A stretch of DNA of 64,000 nt from Paenibacillus whitsoniae (GTDB taxonomy: Bacteria; Bacillota; Bacilli; Paenibacillales; NBRC-103111), in NCBI RefSeq assembly GCF_003955665.1, contig NZ_RXHU01000074.1, positions 955 through 64,954 on the forward strand, given 5' to 3'. The position numbers and the translations under genes are program-made. Each line of letters opens with the position of its first letter. The first letter of the stretch is position 1. The notes beneath the pieces are model-generated. The model worked only from the letters and a program-made list of their open reading frames with translations, was not told where the DNA came from and ran no database searches. Below, one piece after another: positions 49,599-59,437 of this stretch.

Positions 49599-50696
49599 TT
49601 AAAACCCGTTTTTCTGCATGCCGAGCGGGAAAGGCTCCGGCTTTTTACATGTACTCTTGGTTTCATAGTACTTGCCTTCGCCCGAAGAGATGAAAAATCC
49701 GTGCATGAGCTCTAAAACGTGATAGGCCAATTCGCCGTCCGCCCGATGCTCCGTGCCGTTTCTGATGGCGTAGGCCATATCCATCAACCCGAGACCGCGA
49801 CTATTGGACGTAAAGCCATGGGTGAGAGGAACCTCTTTAAACTCTGCATAATCGCGTCTTTTCAAATAAACCGTACCGCCGAACTGATTCGGATCCGGCA
49901 CGATTAACGAGCCTTCCGTTCCGTGAATTTCAATATTCGGTGTACGCGTTCCCCAGACGTCAAAGCTGGTCGTAATCGTGCCAATCGCACCATTTTCAAA
50001 TTCTAACGTACCGCTAATGTGTGTCGGCGTCTCAACAGGGAATTTCCTGCCGTAATTGGGCGCGCAGGTCACTGTTCTTTCGTGGAACGTCGTCTGCGTA
50101 GCACCTGTAATTCGGCGCACAGGTCCGATTAAGTTCACGAATGCCGCAAGATAATATGGCCCAATATCAAACATGGGTCCCGCTCCCTTTTGATACAAGA
50201 AATCAGGGTTTGGGTGGAAGCTTTCAGGTCCACGAGACATCATGCAGGCGGATGCAGCGATTGGCTTACCGATCCAGCCGTCATCAATCAGCTTGCGGCA
50301 GGTTTGGATGCCGCCTCCCAGGAAGGTATCCGGTGCGGAGCCCACCAGAAGTCCCTTGGACTTCGCGAAGGCTAGAATTCGCTGGGCGTCTTCCAGTTCA
50401 ATGGCTAACGGCTTTTCCCCGTAGGTGTGCTTCCCCGCTTCCAATGCTCGCATATGAACTTCTGCATGCGCGCTAGGAATCGTAAGGTTCACGACGATCT
50501 CGATGTCAGGGTCTGCCAGCAGTTCCTCTACGGAGCATGCTTTAGGAATATGGAACTCCTCCGCTTTAACTTGCGCTCGTGCCAAATCCAGATCGGCACA
50601 CGCCACGATCTCGAGGATCTCAAATTTTTCCCCCGCTTCAAAATAAACCGAACTGATATTTCCGCAACCAATAATGCCTACTTTGACTTTCTTCAC
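49599..50696 (-). CDS. Gfo/Idh/MocA-family oxidoreductase
   Basis: NAD(P)-dependent dehydrogenase of 365 residues. The Rossmann fingerprint VKVGIIGCGNISSVYFEAG opens the protein, and EKPLAIELEDAQ holds the catalytic Glu-Lys-Pro motif of the family. The C-terminal sheet domain carries the substrate site. Members oxidise or epimerise sugars and inositols; the specific sugar is not evident. The GTG at 50696 is preferred because GGAGGGG lies five to eight bases before it. It follows the giant glycoside hydrolase gene with a 70-base gap and is likely part of the same catabolic region. Confidence 0.87.
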   Translation of the reverse strand: MKKVKVGIIGCGNISSVYFEAGEKFEILEIVACADLDLARAQVKAEEFHIPKACSVEELLADPDIEIVVNLTIPSAHAEVHMRALEAGKHTYGEKPLAIELEDAQRILAFAKSKGLLVGSAPDTFLGGGIQTCRKLIDDGWIGKPIAASACMMSRGPESFHPNPDFLYQKGAGPMFDIGPYYLAAFVNLIGPVRRITGATQTTFHERTVTCAPNYGRKFPVETPTHISGTLEFENGAIGTITTSFDVWGTRTPNIEIHGTEGSLIVPDPNQFGGTVYLKRRDYAEFKEVPLTHGFTSNSRGLGLMDMAYAIRNGTEHRADGELAYHVLELMHGFFISSGEGKYYETKSTCKKPEPFPLGMQKNGF

Positions 50697-50766
50697 TTGT
50701 ACCCCTCCTACGTTATTCTGTACTTGGGGTCGCACGAGTAGAGCATCTACTTGTGCGACCTCCTAT

Positions 50767-53700
50767 TTATGGAGCTGCATTCACCACAACATCGTCAAAA
50801 TAAACTTTCGACAGATGGGTGTAAACACCGATTTTCCCAGCTGTGAACGTATTGTCTGTTGCAGTAAGGATCAACTGCCCGTCGATATAAGCTTGCAGCG
50901 TATTCCCGTTTACGGTGAATCGAAGCGTATGATAGGTACCTGCGGCAAGCGGCGGGATCGCTGCTGATATGGCGAGGTCAGATTGAACACCATTTTGCAG
51001 CTTTGAGATGTATACTTTCTTGTTGTAGTTATCGTAAGTCATGCTGTAATAATTGTTGTAGTCTACGTACCTGGCTACCAAACCCATTCTACCGCTCGTC
51101 GTCTCCATTTTCCCCTTCGCCTCTACGTTGTAATTGGTCCAGGATGGTGATCCCGCTACGGATTTCACCCCGCCCTTATCCGCATTATTAGACAGGTACG
51201 CTTTGGACCCATACACGTCGGATACAACGGAGAACGTTCCCCATCCGGAAACCACCGACCAACCGCTGACGCTGCCGGACTCAAAATTATCTTCCAGCAG
51301 TGTGCTTTTCGTCGTGACCACGGCTTCACTGCTCGCTTCGGAGAGGTTATTCGCCGCATCTTTCGCTTTGACGGTGTAGTGATAAGTCGTCGCCACATTC
51401 AAGCCTGTGTCTTTGAATGTATACACCGCGCCCGTCACCGTGCCCACAGATTGCCCATCCCGATAAATGGTGTAGCCGGTTACCCCGGTATCATCGGAGG
51501 CTTGCGCCCAAGACAGCGCAACTTCCGCAGACGAGAGCGCATCAGCCGTCAATCCGGTTGGGGCAGTAGGCGCTGTGACGTCGGGATTCGGCAGGGGATT
51601 CACAACAATATCGTCAAAATATGCTTTGGACAGGTGCGTATATACACCGACCTTCCCAGCTGGGAAGGAACTGTCCGTAGACATAGCCACTAGCTGCCCA
51701 TCCACATACGCTTGCAGGATATTGCCTGATACCGTGAATCCAAACGAATGGTACGCTCCAGCGGTAAGCGGCGTTATCGGACCCGAAATCGCTAAGTCGA
51801 CAGTCGTACCGTTCACCAGCTTAGAGATGTATACTTTTTGCGTATAATTCTCATAAGTCATGCTGTAATAGTTGTTATAATCAACGAATCTCGCCACCAG
51901 CCCGATTCGGCCGCTCGGATTATCCATTTTCCCCTTCGCTTCCACACGGTAGTTGGTCCACGAGGAGAGTCCAGCTACGGACTTTGTAGCCCCTTTACCC
52001 GCATTATCGGACAAGTAAGCCTTCGTGCCTCCGTCATCCACCACGCCGAAAGTTCCCCATCCAGAAACAACGGACCACATGCTTGCACTCCCCGACTCGA
52101 AATTATCTTCGAGCAGTGTGCTCTTCGTCGTAGCTGCCACCTCTTCACTTGCTGCGGATACATTATTTGCAGGGTCAGTGGCTTTGACCGTGTAATGATA
52201 GGTTGTACCTAAGCTCAAGCCCGTGTCCTTATAGCTCGTGGTTACGCCATTTATGGTCGCAATTTGTTGACCATCCCGATAAATGCTGTAACCAGCCACG
52301 CTGTCATTATCCGTAGACGGGGTCCAAGACAATGACATTTCATAAGAAGATAGCGCCGTTGCCGTCACATTCGAAGGTACGGAAGGAGGTGTGATGTCGT
52401 GATAGGCCACCAAGAAATTATCATAGGAGACTGGGCCCTTAACCCGCTTCAGGAATTCGGTTAATTCAATTAGGAATGCCCCATTAGAGCCAGGGGTTGC
52501 ATTAATTTCACTTTTCACCGCGCTTCCTAGTGCAGCTATCCATTGTTGTGTTGCTGTCCCCCACGGGAAGCCTGCCGGCAGTTCAAGATCCTTCGTTAGG
52601 ATCCCAGCGGAGCCGCTTGCAATCGAGTTGTCTGTTGCTGTGACCACCAATTGACCATTGATATAGCCATATAGGTTACTGCCTACCACTTCAAACCTCA
52701 GCTTGTTCATAACATCCAACGGTAATGTCACACCGGTCGCTGTTTGAAGCACAACGGATGTACCATTGATTCGTTTCTCGATGACTGCCTTTCCAAATAG
52801 CGCATCATAGGTAAAGCTATAATACTGGTCTGGATTCACATACCGGGCGAGGAGTCCTACCGTATCTTTATGACTGACAATCCTCACATCTGACTCTACG
52901 AAATAGTCTGTACCTACAGTCTGCTCAACCACAGCTGTCGATGACTTCGTCGACTGATACACATGATTGCCACTACTCTCTGTTTGAAGCGCAAAGTTCC
53001 CTTTAACGGAGGTCCAATCCGCCGCACCTGACTCAAAATCATTCGTGTACAATGGATTGTAAACCAGTTCAAAGGCGAAACCTTTATCCGTTTCAAGGGT
53101 AACGGAAAGCTCCTGACCGTTCACGGTCACTGGTATTTCCTGCAACCGTACACCGTTTGTCGCCAGCTTGTAAGCTTTGTATGCTGCTGGGATGAGTGTC
53201 GTCTTCAGATGGAATTCCATGGTCTCGCGTTTGGCAAGTGTCGGCAATTTCCCTCTTACGTAGGTCCTTTTGTTGGCATCCGTCGGATCTTGAATCGTAT
53301 CTTCCCCTGTCGCCGCTGCATCGGTTGTATAGATGACCAGCATTCTCTCGCTTTTGTCTAGCGTTTTATCATCAAGCGTTGCTGCGGATACGGTTCCTTT
53401 ATCCACACTTGCCTTCAGGGATACAGGACCAAGCTCGAATAAGTTGTTATTCAACGTGCCTACAGCTCCAATGGCGTAAGGGGTATTGATCAGATAGGTA
53501 TTTAAATTAAGATCAAATATAAGCTCACCCGTGTCCGAAACCAGCTTATTTTGATTCAGATTAGAGAGCATATTGTTTTTCAGATTGACATCATCAATAG
53601 CATTAATAAACGTCTCCGCAACCTGCTTTAAGGTCATGCTATTCGTAATGGATATCTTATTCTGGGCAGGAAGATTACCGCTTGCGATTTGCTCAGGTGT

Positions 53701-55365
53701 AAGCTCAGGCGTGATTTTATAGATGGCATAGGGTTCACCAGGCTTATCTGCGTACACGGTAACCATCTTGAACAGATGCGGTATATACATGCGATTGATC
53801 TCTAAATCTTCATTTTCCGTTGATGCCGCATGCGTCTTAACCGATGTCTGGTCCCTGACAATGACAAATTTAGGTTCGCTTGCCGTGATGTGACCTTTAC
53901 GGAAAAGAAGGGTGCTTTGATATTCGGACATCGTTACCAAGGTATCGGTTAGGGTATCAAATGAAGTAAAACCACCCAAAGTTGCACTTTGTTGAGTTGC
54001 CTCTTTTACACGGGAAACATATTGAAACCTGTTCAGCATATCCCAGCCATTGAAAGCGCCGGTCGCGGCCACCATCAATCCAAGGTCGTCTCTGCCTTTG
54101 GTCGGAAACTCCTGATTATATTCCGTTAATGCAAAAGGCTTCTTGTACAGCTGCCCGAGGGCAAGGCCAGGAATATAATTTTTAAATACAGTCCCTCCAG
54201 ATTGCGGCACATAATTAGCTGCTGATTCTGGAGCAAATATCATACTGTAACGAGGATGCGACGCCGGGGTAAAAGAGAATGTTGCTCCCCTTCCATCCAC
54301 AAGCCCATTATATAAGTGTGTTTCATGAACATCTGTCTGTGTTCGCCAGTAGTTGGCCAAAGCATCATTAATGTAGTTAATTCCTCCAATGGGTGCCTTT
54401 ACTCCGATTACATCTTTAAGGAAATTTTTCATTTCATTATGGGAAGATAACGTTTTTTCTGTGAAGTATTCGGCAAGATCATCACGAATGCTCGCAGGTG
54501 CAGTCCAAAATAGATTTGGAAATGTTGTGATAGGCGGACGTGCTTTACCAGCCAGAAACGTATTGAAGTCTGCTTTTAACCATGCATTTACATTTTCGTT
54601 TGAAAAATTAGCATTATAAAGCATAGTTTCATTCATGGGAGACAGCCCCATCAATATAGGATCATCCTTCAAGGCAAGTCCGGTGTAAGGATTAACATGC
54701 GTAAGCCACTGCTGAGCAAATGATCGCCAAATCGCTTTACCGTCCGGAAAAAGCGTTGCCATATATTTGGCAGCGAATGAGCCGTAGGCGCTTAAGCTTG
54801 GTACACTAGAGTAATCCGCATAAGCCAGAAGGTCGAGATCGATATAAATACCTCGATCCTTCAGCAAAGAAACGAAGTACTCAAAATTATCCAGTTTGAC
54901 CGGATTTAATGTTACCGTCGTGGAAGTAGGTTTCACCATAAGTCCTACTGCCCAGTCAACATTATCATCATTGTCATGGAATCGCACCGCATTATAACCC
55001 ATAGCAGCAAGCCGGTCGGCGATAATAACCATTTCTTCCCGGGTTGGATCCGTACCATAGCTGCCGTTAAGATTGGTACCAAAGAACTTTACTTTCTTAT
55101 TGGGCTCATCCGTAAAATAATAATCGCCATCCGCATCAATCTTTACGAAGCCTTTCGTTCCGGCTGGTGTTTGATTCAAGTAGGACAAGTCCAGCGCACT
55201 TCCAGGTGCTACCGCTAATGTCGTATCAATAGCTTTCCATGTGCTGTCAGCAACGATGGAAGCTGCATTTGCGGTAGGACCCGCCATACCTGCAGCCCCC
55301 ACGATTTGCAGGAGTAAAGCCATAACCAGCGTTACTGAAGCCTTAGTAATCGTTCCTTTTCTCAT
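50767..55365 (-). CDS. giant secreted multidomain glycoside hydrolase (clan GH-A type)
   Basis: Secreted protein of 1532 residues. A signal peptide (1-~35, ending PTANAA) is followed by a (beta/alpha)8 catalytic region (about 70-560) with FFGTNLNGSYG, YNAVRFHDND, the presumed acid/base Glu246 in SPMNETMLY and the presumed nucleophile Glu415 in FALTEYNQEF, the clan GH-A pattern. A beta-rich region leads to three concanavalin-like sugar-binding modules (from ~775, ~1085 and ~1358), each starting like DNFESGSASMWSVVSGWG, separated by two fibronectin III domains (~992 and ~1265). The last two module pairs are clearly duplicated at DNA level too. The exact glycoside hydrolase family and substrate are not certain. 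Its start codon is overlapped by the leader frame at 55362. Confidence 0.85.
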   Translation of the reverse strand: MRKGTITKASVTLVMALLLQIVGAAGMAGPTANAASIVADSTWKAIDTTLAVAPGSALDLSYLNQTPAGTKGFVKIDADGDYYFTDEPNKKVKFFGTNLNGSYGTDPTREEMVIIADRLAAMGYNAVRFHDNDDNVDWAVGLMVKPTSTTVTLNPVKLDNFEYFVSLLKDRGIYIDLDLLAYADYSSVPSLSAYGSFAAKYMATLFPDGKAIWRSFAQQWLTHVNPYTGLALKDDPILMGLSPMNETMLYNANFSNENVNAWLKADFNTFLAGKARPPITTFPNLFWTAPASIRDDLAEYFTEKTLSSHNEMKNFLKDVIGVKAPIGGINYINDALANYWRTQTDVHETHLYNGLVDGRGATFSFTPASHPRYSMIFAPESAANYVPQSGGTVFKNYIPGLALGQLYKKPFALTEYNQEFPTKGRDDLGLMVAATGAFNGWDMLNRFQYVSRVKEATQQSATLGGFTSFDTLTDTLVTMSEYQSTLLFRKGHITASEPKFVIVRDQTSVKTHAASTENEDLEINRMYIPHLFKMVTVYADKPGEPYAIYKITPELTPEQIASGNLPAQNKISITNSMTLKQVAETFINAIDDVNLKNNMLSNLNQNKLVSDTGELIFDLNLNTYLINTPYAIGAVGTLNNNLFELGPVSLKASVDKGTVSAATLDDKTLDKSERMLVIYTTDAAATGEDTIQDPTDANKRTYVRGKLPTLAKRETMEFHLKTTLIPAAYKAYKLATNGVRLQEIPVTVNGQELSVTLETDKGFAFELVYNPLYTNDFESGAADWTSVKGNFALQTESSGNHVYQSTKSSTAVVEQTVGTDYFVESDVRIVSHKDTVGLLARYVNPDQYYSFTYDALFGKAVIEKRINGTSVVLQTATGVTLPLDVMNKLRFEVVGSNLYGYINGQLVVTATDNSIASGSAGILTKDLELPAGFPWGTATQQWIAALGSAVKSEINATPGSNGAFLIELTEFLKRVKGPVSYDNFLVAYHDITPPSVPSNVTATALSSYEMSLSWTPSTDNDSVAGYSIYRDGQQIATINGVTTSYKDTGLSLGTTYHYTVKATDPANNVSAASEEVAATTKSTLLEDNFESGSASMWSVVSGWGTFGVVDDGGTKAYLSDNAGKGATKSVAGLSSWTNYRVEAKGKMDNPSGRIGLVARFVDYNNYYSMTYENYTQKVYISKLVNGTTVDLAISGPITPLTAGAYHSFGFTVSGNILQAYVDGQLVAMSTDSSFPAGKVGVYTHLSKAYFDDIVVNPLPNPDVTAPTAPTGLTADALSSAEVALSWAQASDDTGVTGYTIYRDGQSVGTVTGAVYTFKDTGLNVATTYHYTVKAKDAANNLSEASSEAVVTTKSTLLEDNFESGSVSGWSVVSGWGTFSVVSDVYGSKAYLSNNADKGGVKSVAGSPSWTNYNVEAKGKMETTSGRMGLVARYVDYNNYYSMTYDNYNKKVYISKLQNGVQSDLAISAAIPPLAAGTYHTLRFTVNGNTLQAYIDGQLILTATDNTFTAGKIGVYTHLSKVYFDDVVVNAAP

Positions 55366-55439
55366 TTTACAATCCTCCTGTACACTTTGATCAATACCCA
55401 TTCATGTTTTCTTGGCAGAGTCGCTGATCTGCGCGACAT
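55362..55439 (-). CDS. 25-residue basic leader peptide overlapping the glycoside hydrolase start
   Basis: A short frame begins with ATG at 55439, five bases after a perfect AAAGGAGG. It encodes 25 residues, strongly basic, beginning MSRRSATLPRKHEW and ending KVYRRIVK. Its TGA overlaps the ATG of the glycoside hydrolase (ATGA), and the hydrolase ribosome binding site (AGGAGG) is formed by the two Arg codons near its end. This is the arrangement of a translationally coupled leader peptide. It probably keeps the downstream ribosome binding site open or times its use. No homologue can be named from memory. Confidence 0.65.
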   Translation of the reverse strand: MSRRSATLPRKHEWVLIKVYRRIVK

Positions 55440-55571
55440 AACCACCTCCTTTCAACCCCTAAGTAATTTATATTGGGATTTCGACCCTGTTTATAGAAAA
55501 AGTCCGGATTATCAAGTTTCGCAGCCCAATCGGGCGCGCCAAAGCCGGATAATAGCTATTTGTACACAAAA

Positions 55572-55624
55572 AGGCATATGCAAGCGTGTGAAGAAAGTAT
55601 CCACTCACGATCGTTGCATATGCC
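55572..55624 (-). terminator. long-stem terminator after the binding-protein operon
   Basis: GGCATATGCAA and TTGCATATGCC form a perfect 11-bp stem, extended inward by partly paired bases around a 30-base centre, followed on the minus strand by TTTTTG. It lies just after the stop codon at 55636 and separates the transport operon from the glycoside hydrolase gene. Confidence 0.8.
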
Positions 55625-55635
55625 ATTGTGCCAGC

Positions 55636-57258
55636 TTATTTCTTGAGATTTGTCGGCCAGACGAACTGGACGCCTAAAGCTTTCTTAGCTTCCTGGAACT
55701 TCTTGTTCTGATAATCGAAGAGCTTCTGGGATCCCAGCTTCTCTTCCTGATCAATGCCTTCTTTATAAAACTTCTCAACATCCTCCGGCGTTTTCGCCAA
55801 GATCATTTTCGCCCTCGTTTTTACGCGGACTTCCTCCCGCTTCGCATTAATCCCCGCTTCTTCCGTCCCGCCAAGCGGAGCAGTCGACTCGAATGCAAGC
55901 ATATCATAGGTGTATTTACTGAAATAAATATTCGATTTGGTTCTTTCGGTTTCCAACTCACCGTTCACAGGAAGCGTCCGTTGTACAGGCACATAGTTAA
56001 TGAGCCAGTCCAGCGTTCCATTTCCGTATTTCAATTTGGTTTTCGCAGCATCTTCGGTTCTTGCCTTAATAAACTCATCGGCTAACTTCACCTTGCCATT
56101 AACGTCATAATCCCACGTAATCCCTTTCGGGCCATACGTCACATTCAAGCTCATTTCATCCGAAGAGAGATAGTGCATCAGCTTCGTAATGCGATCTTGA
56201 TTCTTCGCTTTGGAGCTGACCATCGTCAGCGTCCAACCGGAGGCTGCGACAGGATCGATGACCGGCTGCTTGCCCTTGTCGCCGATTACCGGACCGACAG
56301 ATACGAAAATGGCTTTCGGGTCCTTGGCATACAAAGCATCCCATTTAATGGCTTTGTTCGTGAGCGCGAAGACAGCGCCGTTATTGACCTTCTCGGTAAG
56401 CTGCGATTGATTTAACGTCTGGCTGTCTTCCGGCATCAAACCTTCACGATACAAGCGATTAAGGAATTGATAGGCTTCCAGGGATTCCGGCGTTCTCTCA
56501 CGATCAATAAGATTGCCCTGAGCATCTTCACGCGGTGCGCCGAAGAAACTGGAGATCACCCAGCTTTCGAAGTAAGCAGGCACCACGTCAAAGCCGTTGT
56601 ACTTGGTTTTCGCATCTTTCACCTTTTTCAACGCAGCGACCAAGCCTTCTTTCGTATTGAAGTCTTCCGGCTTGATCCCCAACTGATCCATGATATCCTT
56701 CCGCGCATATAAGCCCTGATTGCAGTAGATGGTATCCCCGGGTTTGAACGTTTCTTTCGCCCAGAAATAATTCGCATATCCGTAGAAGTGGCCATCGGCA
56801 TTGCGGAACCAATCCTGCATGGACTTCGCTACGTTAAACGAAGGATCATATTTTTTGATAAGTTCATCCAATGGCGCAACCATGCCGGACTTCTCCAGCA
56901 CTCCGCGCTGCGGCGCGTTCTTGTCAACAGTAATTACATCCGGAATATCGCCGGAGGCGATCAGGGCGCTGAGTTTATCATCGCTGCCGGATGTGAATTC
57001 GATCGAGATCCCTGTGTCTTCGGTAATTTTCTTATCCAACAAGTTATTAGCGGGGTCCCAGTTTTTCTTATACGATTCTTGATCGACGAACCAGGTTATC
57101 TTGATCGGAGATTTATCGTCGGGTTTGACCGTTGCAGCTGCTCCTGGAGATGCACTTGGCGAATTCGTCGCCTCCGACTTTTTATCCGTGGTACAACCCG
57201 CAAGCAACGTGCCTACAAGCGCTGTGACAACCCCCATACTCACAAATCTTTTCTTCAT
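55636..57258 (-). CDS. extracellular sugar-binding lipoprotein (LipO/family 1)
   Basis: Binding protein of 540 residues with a lipobox in GTLLAGCTTDK (Cys22), a Ser/Pro/Ala tether, and a family 1 solute-binding fold (LDKKITEDTGISIEF, SALIASGDIPDVITVDK, LNRLYREGLMPEDSQTL). This long LipO-like type is typical of Paenibacillus importers of oligosaccharides from plant cell walls or similar glycans. It follows the two permease genes in one leftward operon and is closed by the hairpin at 55572. No ATPase gene is present; a shared MsmX-type ATPase is expected. Confidence 0.9.
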   Translation of the reverse strand: MKKRFVSMGVVTALVGTLLAGCTTDKKSEATNSPSASPGAAATVKPDDKSPIKITWFVDQESYKKNWDPANNLLDKKITEDTGISIEFTSGSDDKLSALIASGDIPDVITVDKNAPQRGVLEKSGMVAPLDELIKKYDPSFNVAKSMQDWFRNADGHFYGYANYFWAKETFKPGDTIYCNQGLYARKDIMDQLGIKPEDFNTKEGLVAALKKVKDAKTKYNGFDVVPAYFESWVISSFFGAPREDAQGNLIDRERTPESLEAYQFLNRLYREGLMPEDSQTLNQSQLTEKVNNGAVFALTNKAIKWDALYAKDPKAIFVSVGPVIGDKGKQPVIDPVAASGWTLTMVSSKAKNQDRITKLMHYLSSDEMSLNVTYGPKGITWDYDVNGKVKLADEFIKARTEDAAKTKLKYGNGTLDWLINYVPVQRTLPVNGELETERTKSNIYFSKYTYDMLAFESTAPLGGTEEAGINAKREEVRVKTRAKMILAKTPEDVEKFYKEGIDQEEKLGSQKLFDYQNKKFQEAKKALGVQFVWPTNLKK

Positions 57259-57285
57259 GTGCTTAACCCCCCAAAGTTTTTCACA

Positions 57286-58176
57286 TTAACCTTTCACTGA
57301 ACCAATCAGCACACCCTTAACAAAATACTTTTGCAAAAAAGGATAGATCGCTACAATCGGCGCTGTCGTCGCCACCATCATAGCCAGCTTTAATGTTGCC
57401 GGGTTCACATGTTTCGCCTCTTCCGGCATAAAGCTTGTCGCCTGCTGACTGAAAGCTTCCCCGTAAGAAGCATCCGTCACCATCCGCATCAGAACGAGCT
57501 GAACAGGCTCTAGCGATGATTTCGTCGTAAACATGAGCGCATCCATGTAGGAGTTCCAATGATACACGCCATTAAATAAGGCAATTGCGGCCAGCACGGG
57601 CTTCGTCAGCGGCATGACCAGCTGCAGTAAAATTCGGTACTCTCCCGCCCCGTCAATTTTCGCCGACTCGATAATGGGCTCGGGAATTGTTCGAAAGAAG
57701 GACATGATAATAATCATATCCCACACACTGAACAAAGTGGGAAGAATATACACCATAAAATTGTTCAATAGTCCAATTTGCTTATAAAGCAAATACGTCG
57801 GAATCAATCCTCCATAGAAGAACATCGTCGTAAGCATGATCACAAGGTACACATTGCGTCCGCCGAGTCCTTTGCGAGACATGCCGTAAGCGACGAGCGC
57901 AGTGAAAGCGATATGCGTGGACATGCCGAGCAGCGTTCTGCAAATCGTAATGAAATAGGCGTGATAGATGGTCGTATCAGAAAATACCGCTTTATAATTG
58001 GCCATTGTAAATTCCCTTGGCCATAGATATACGCTGCCCCGCAGGTAGTCCAGCCCGTCATTAAAAGAGCCGACCAAAGCAAACCAGAACGGGGCCAGCG
58101 TAACGAAAACAATGACCGACATGAACAGGATATTGAAGCCATCAAACCATTTGTCCGTCTTGGAACGGATCTTCAT
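57286..58176 (-). CDS. sugar ABC transporter permease (YtcP/MalG type)
   Basis: Membrane permease of 296 residues with six helices and the EAA loop near residue 190 (EPIIESAKIDGAGEYRILLQ). It begins MKIRSKTDKWFDGFNILF. The ATG at 58176 follows AAGGAGGAA; a longer open frame to 58203 overlaps the ribosome binding site region. It is the second permease of the operon and partners the gene at 58208. The sugar is unknown. Confidence 0.9.
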   Translation of the reverse strand: MKIRSKTDKWFDGFNILFMSVIVFVTLAPFWFALVGSFNDGLDYLRGSVYLWPREFTMANYKAVFSDTTIYHAYFITICRTLLGMSTHIAFTALVAYGMSRKGLGGRNVYLVIMLTTMFFYGGLIPTYLLYKQIGLLNNFMVYILPTLFSVWDMIIIMSFFRTIPEPIIESAKIDGAGEYRILLQLVMPLTKPVLAAIALFNGVYHWNSYMDALMFTTKSSLEPVQLVLMRMVTDASYGEAFSQQATSFMPEEAKHVNPATLKLAMMVATTAPIVAIYPFLQKYFVKGVLIGSVKG

Positions 58177-58207
58177 TCTATGTTCCTCCTTGCATGCAGG
58201 CATCCGC

Positions 58208-59170
58208 TTAGAACAAGCTGTTGTCTGACACCTTGCGAGATACGTAATTCGCTGCGAACAGCAGAATCAGAGCGACGATCGATTTCGCCAGGCCAACCGC
58301 AGTCGAATAGGAATACCTCATTTGTCGAAGTCCCACTTTGTAGACATACGTGTCGATCGTTTCGCTTACATCCAGATTGAGCGGATTTTGCATAACCATA
58401 ATTTGCTCAAAGCCTGTGTTCAAAATGGAGCTGATTGCGAAAATAAGCATGATCACCACCGTTCCTAGGATGGCGGGCAGTGTCACATACCACATCCGTT
58501 GAAACCTGCCGGCGCCGTCGATCTTGGCTGAATCATACATTTCCTGATCCACGCCCGCAATCGCTGCGATATAGATGATCGCTCCCCAGCCGATCCCTTT
58601 CAGAATTTCGGCACTCACCATGATGATCCAGAAGAGATGGGGCTTCGCAATGAAATTAATCGGTTCATCGATCACATGCAAGCTCATCAGAAGGAGATTG
58701 AGAATCCCATTCGAAGGCGACAGCACCGTCAAGACCAATCCTCCAAAAATGACCCACGAGACGAAATGAGGCAAATACGAAACCGTTTGCACAAAACGCT
58801 TGAAGCGCTTCTTATTCAGCTCATTCAGAAAGAGCGCAAATACGATCGGCGCCGGAAATCCAAGAAGCAAGCCAAGAAGATTCATCGCCAACGTATTTCG
58901 CAAAACGTTCAAGAAATTCGGATCACTTACAAATTCCTGAAAATGCTGAAATCCAATCCATGGTGAATGCATGACACCCAGGAAAAGATCGTAATCCTTA
59001 AATGCAATCAGAATGCCATACATCGGAACATACGAGAACACCAGCAGAAACAAAATTCCCGGCCATACCATGCTCTGCAGGGCGAACTGACTCTTAAACC
59101 GCAGCCAGCGGCTCGTCGCTGATGCGCGTGGTACTCGAGCATGTTGTTTCGCATTGACGGCTCCATCCAC
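58208..59170 (-). CDS. sugar ABC transporter permease (LplB/MalF type)
   Basis: Membrane permease of 320 residues with six helices after a short cytoplasmic N-terminus. The EAA loop reads EMYDSAKIDGAGRFQRMWY. It starts with GTG at 59170, eight bases after GGGGAGGAAA. First gene of the leftward transport operon, divergent from the sensor kinase at 59438. Together with the YtcP-type permease and the LipO-like binding protein it forms an oligosaccharide importer lacking its own ATPase. Confidence 0.9.
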   Translation of the reverse strand: MDGAVNAKQHARVPRASATSRWLRFKSQFALQSMVWPGILFLLVFSYVPMYGILIAFKDYDLFLGVMHSPWIGFQHFQEFVSDPNFLNVLRNTLAMNLLGLLLGFPAPIVFALFLNELNKKRFKRFVQTVSYLPHFVSWVIFGGLVLTVLSPSNGILNLLLMSLHVIDEPINFIAKPHLFWIIMVSAEILKGIGWGAIIYIAAIAGVDQEMYDSAKIDGAGRFQRMWYVTLPAILGTVVIMLIFAISSILNTGFEQIMVMQNPLNLDVSETIDTYVYKVGLRQMRYSYSTAVGLAKSIVALILLFAANYVSRKVSDNSLF

Positions 59171-59295
59171 GACATTTTCCTCCCCGATTCACTGTCCCCC
59201 CGGTCTGCATCACCGGATGACAGCGTTCTCTTTATCGCTAACTACACTCCTGCTATAGCAATTCAGTTTCGAAAGCCTACTCTCACTATACATTC

Positions 59296-59309
59296 TGAAA
59301 GCGCTTATA
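59296..59309. promoter_or_regulatory. candidate CcpA cre site between transporter and sensor kinase
   Basis: TGAAAGCGCTTATA agrees with the cre consensus TGWAANCGNTNWCA at all but one position. It lies in the 267-base divergent spacer, so catabolite control of the transporter, the kinase or both is possible. No further element was fixed in this spacer. Confidence 0.55.
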
Positions 59310-59437
59310 AAAATATCCCCATTTTAGTTTTGATACCTTCATTTGGCCTCCACGCCCATCCCGAAAGGGATCCTTTGTCATCTGTCGAATACGTCCGTAC
59401 AAACCTCTTTGGGAAAGAAGGGCTGCCTTTGCAACGC

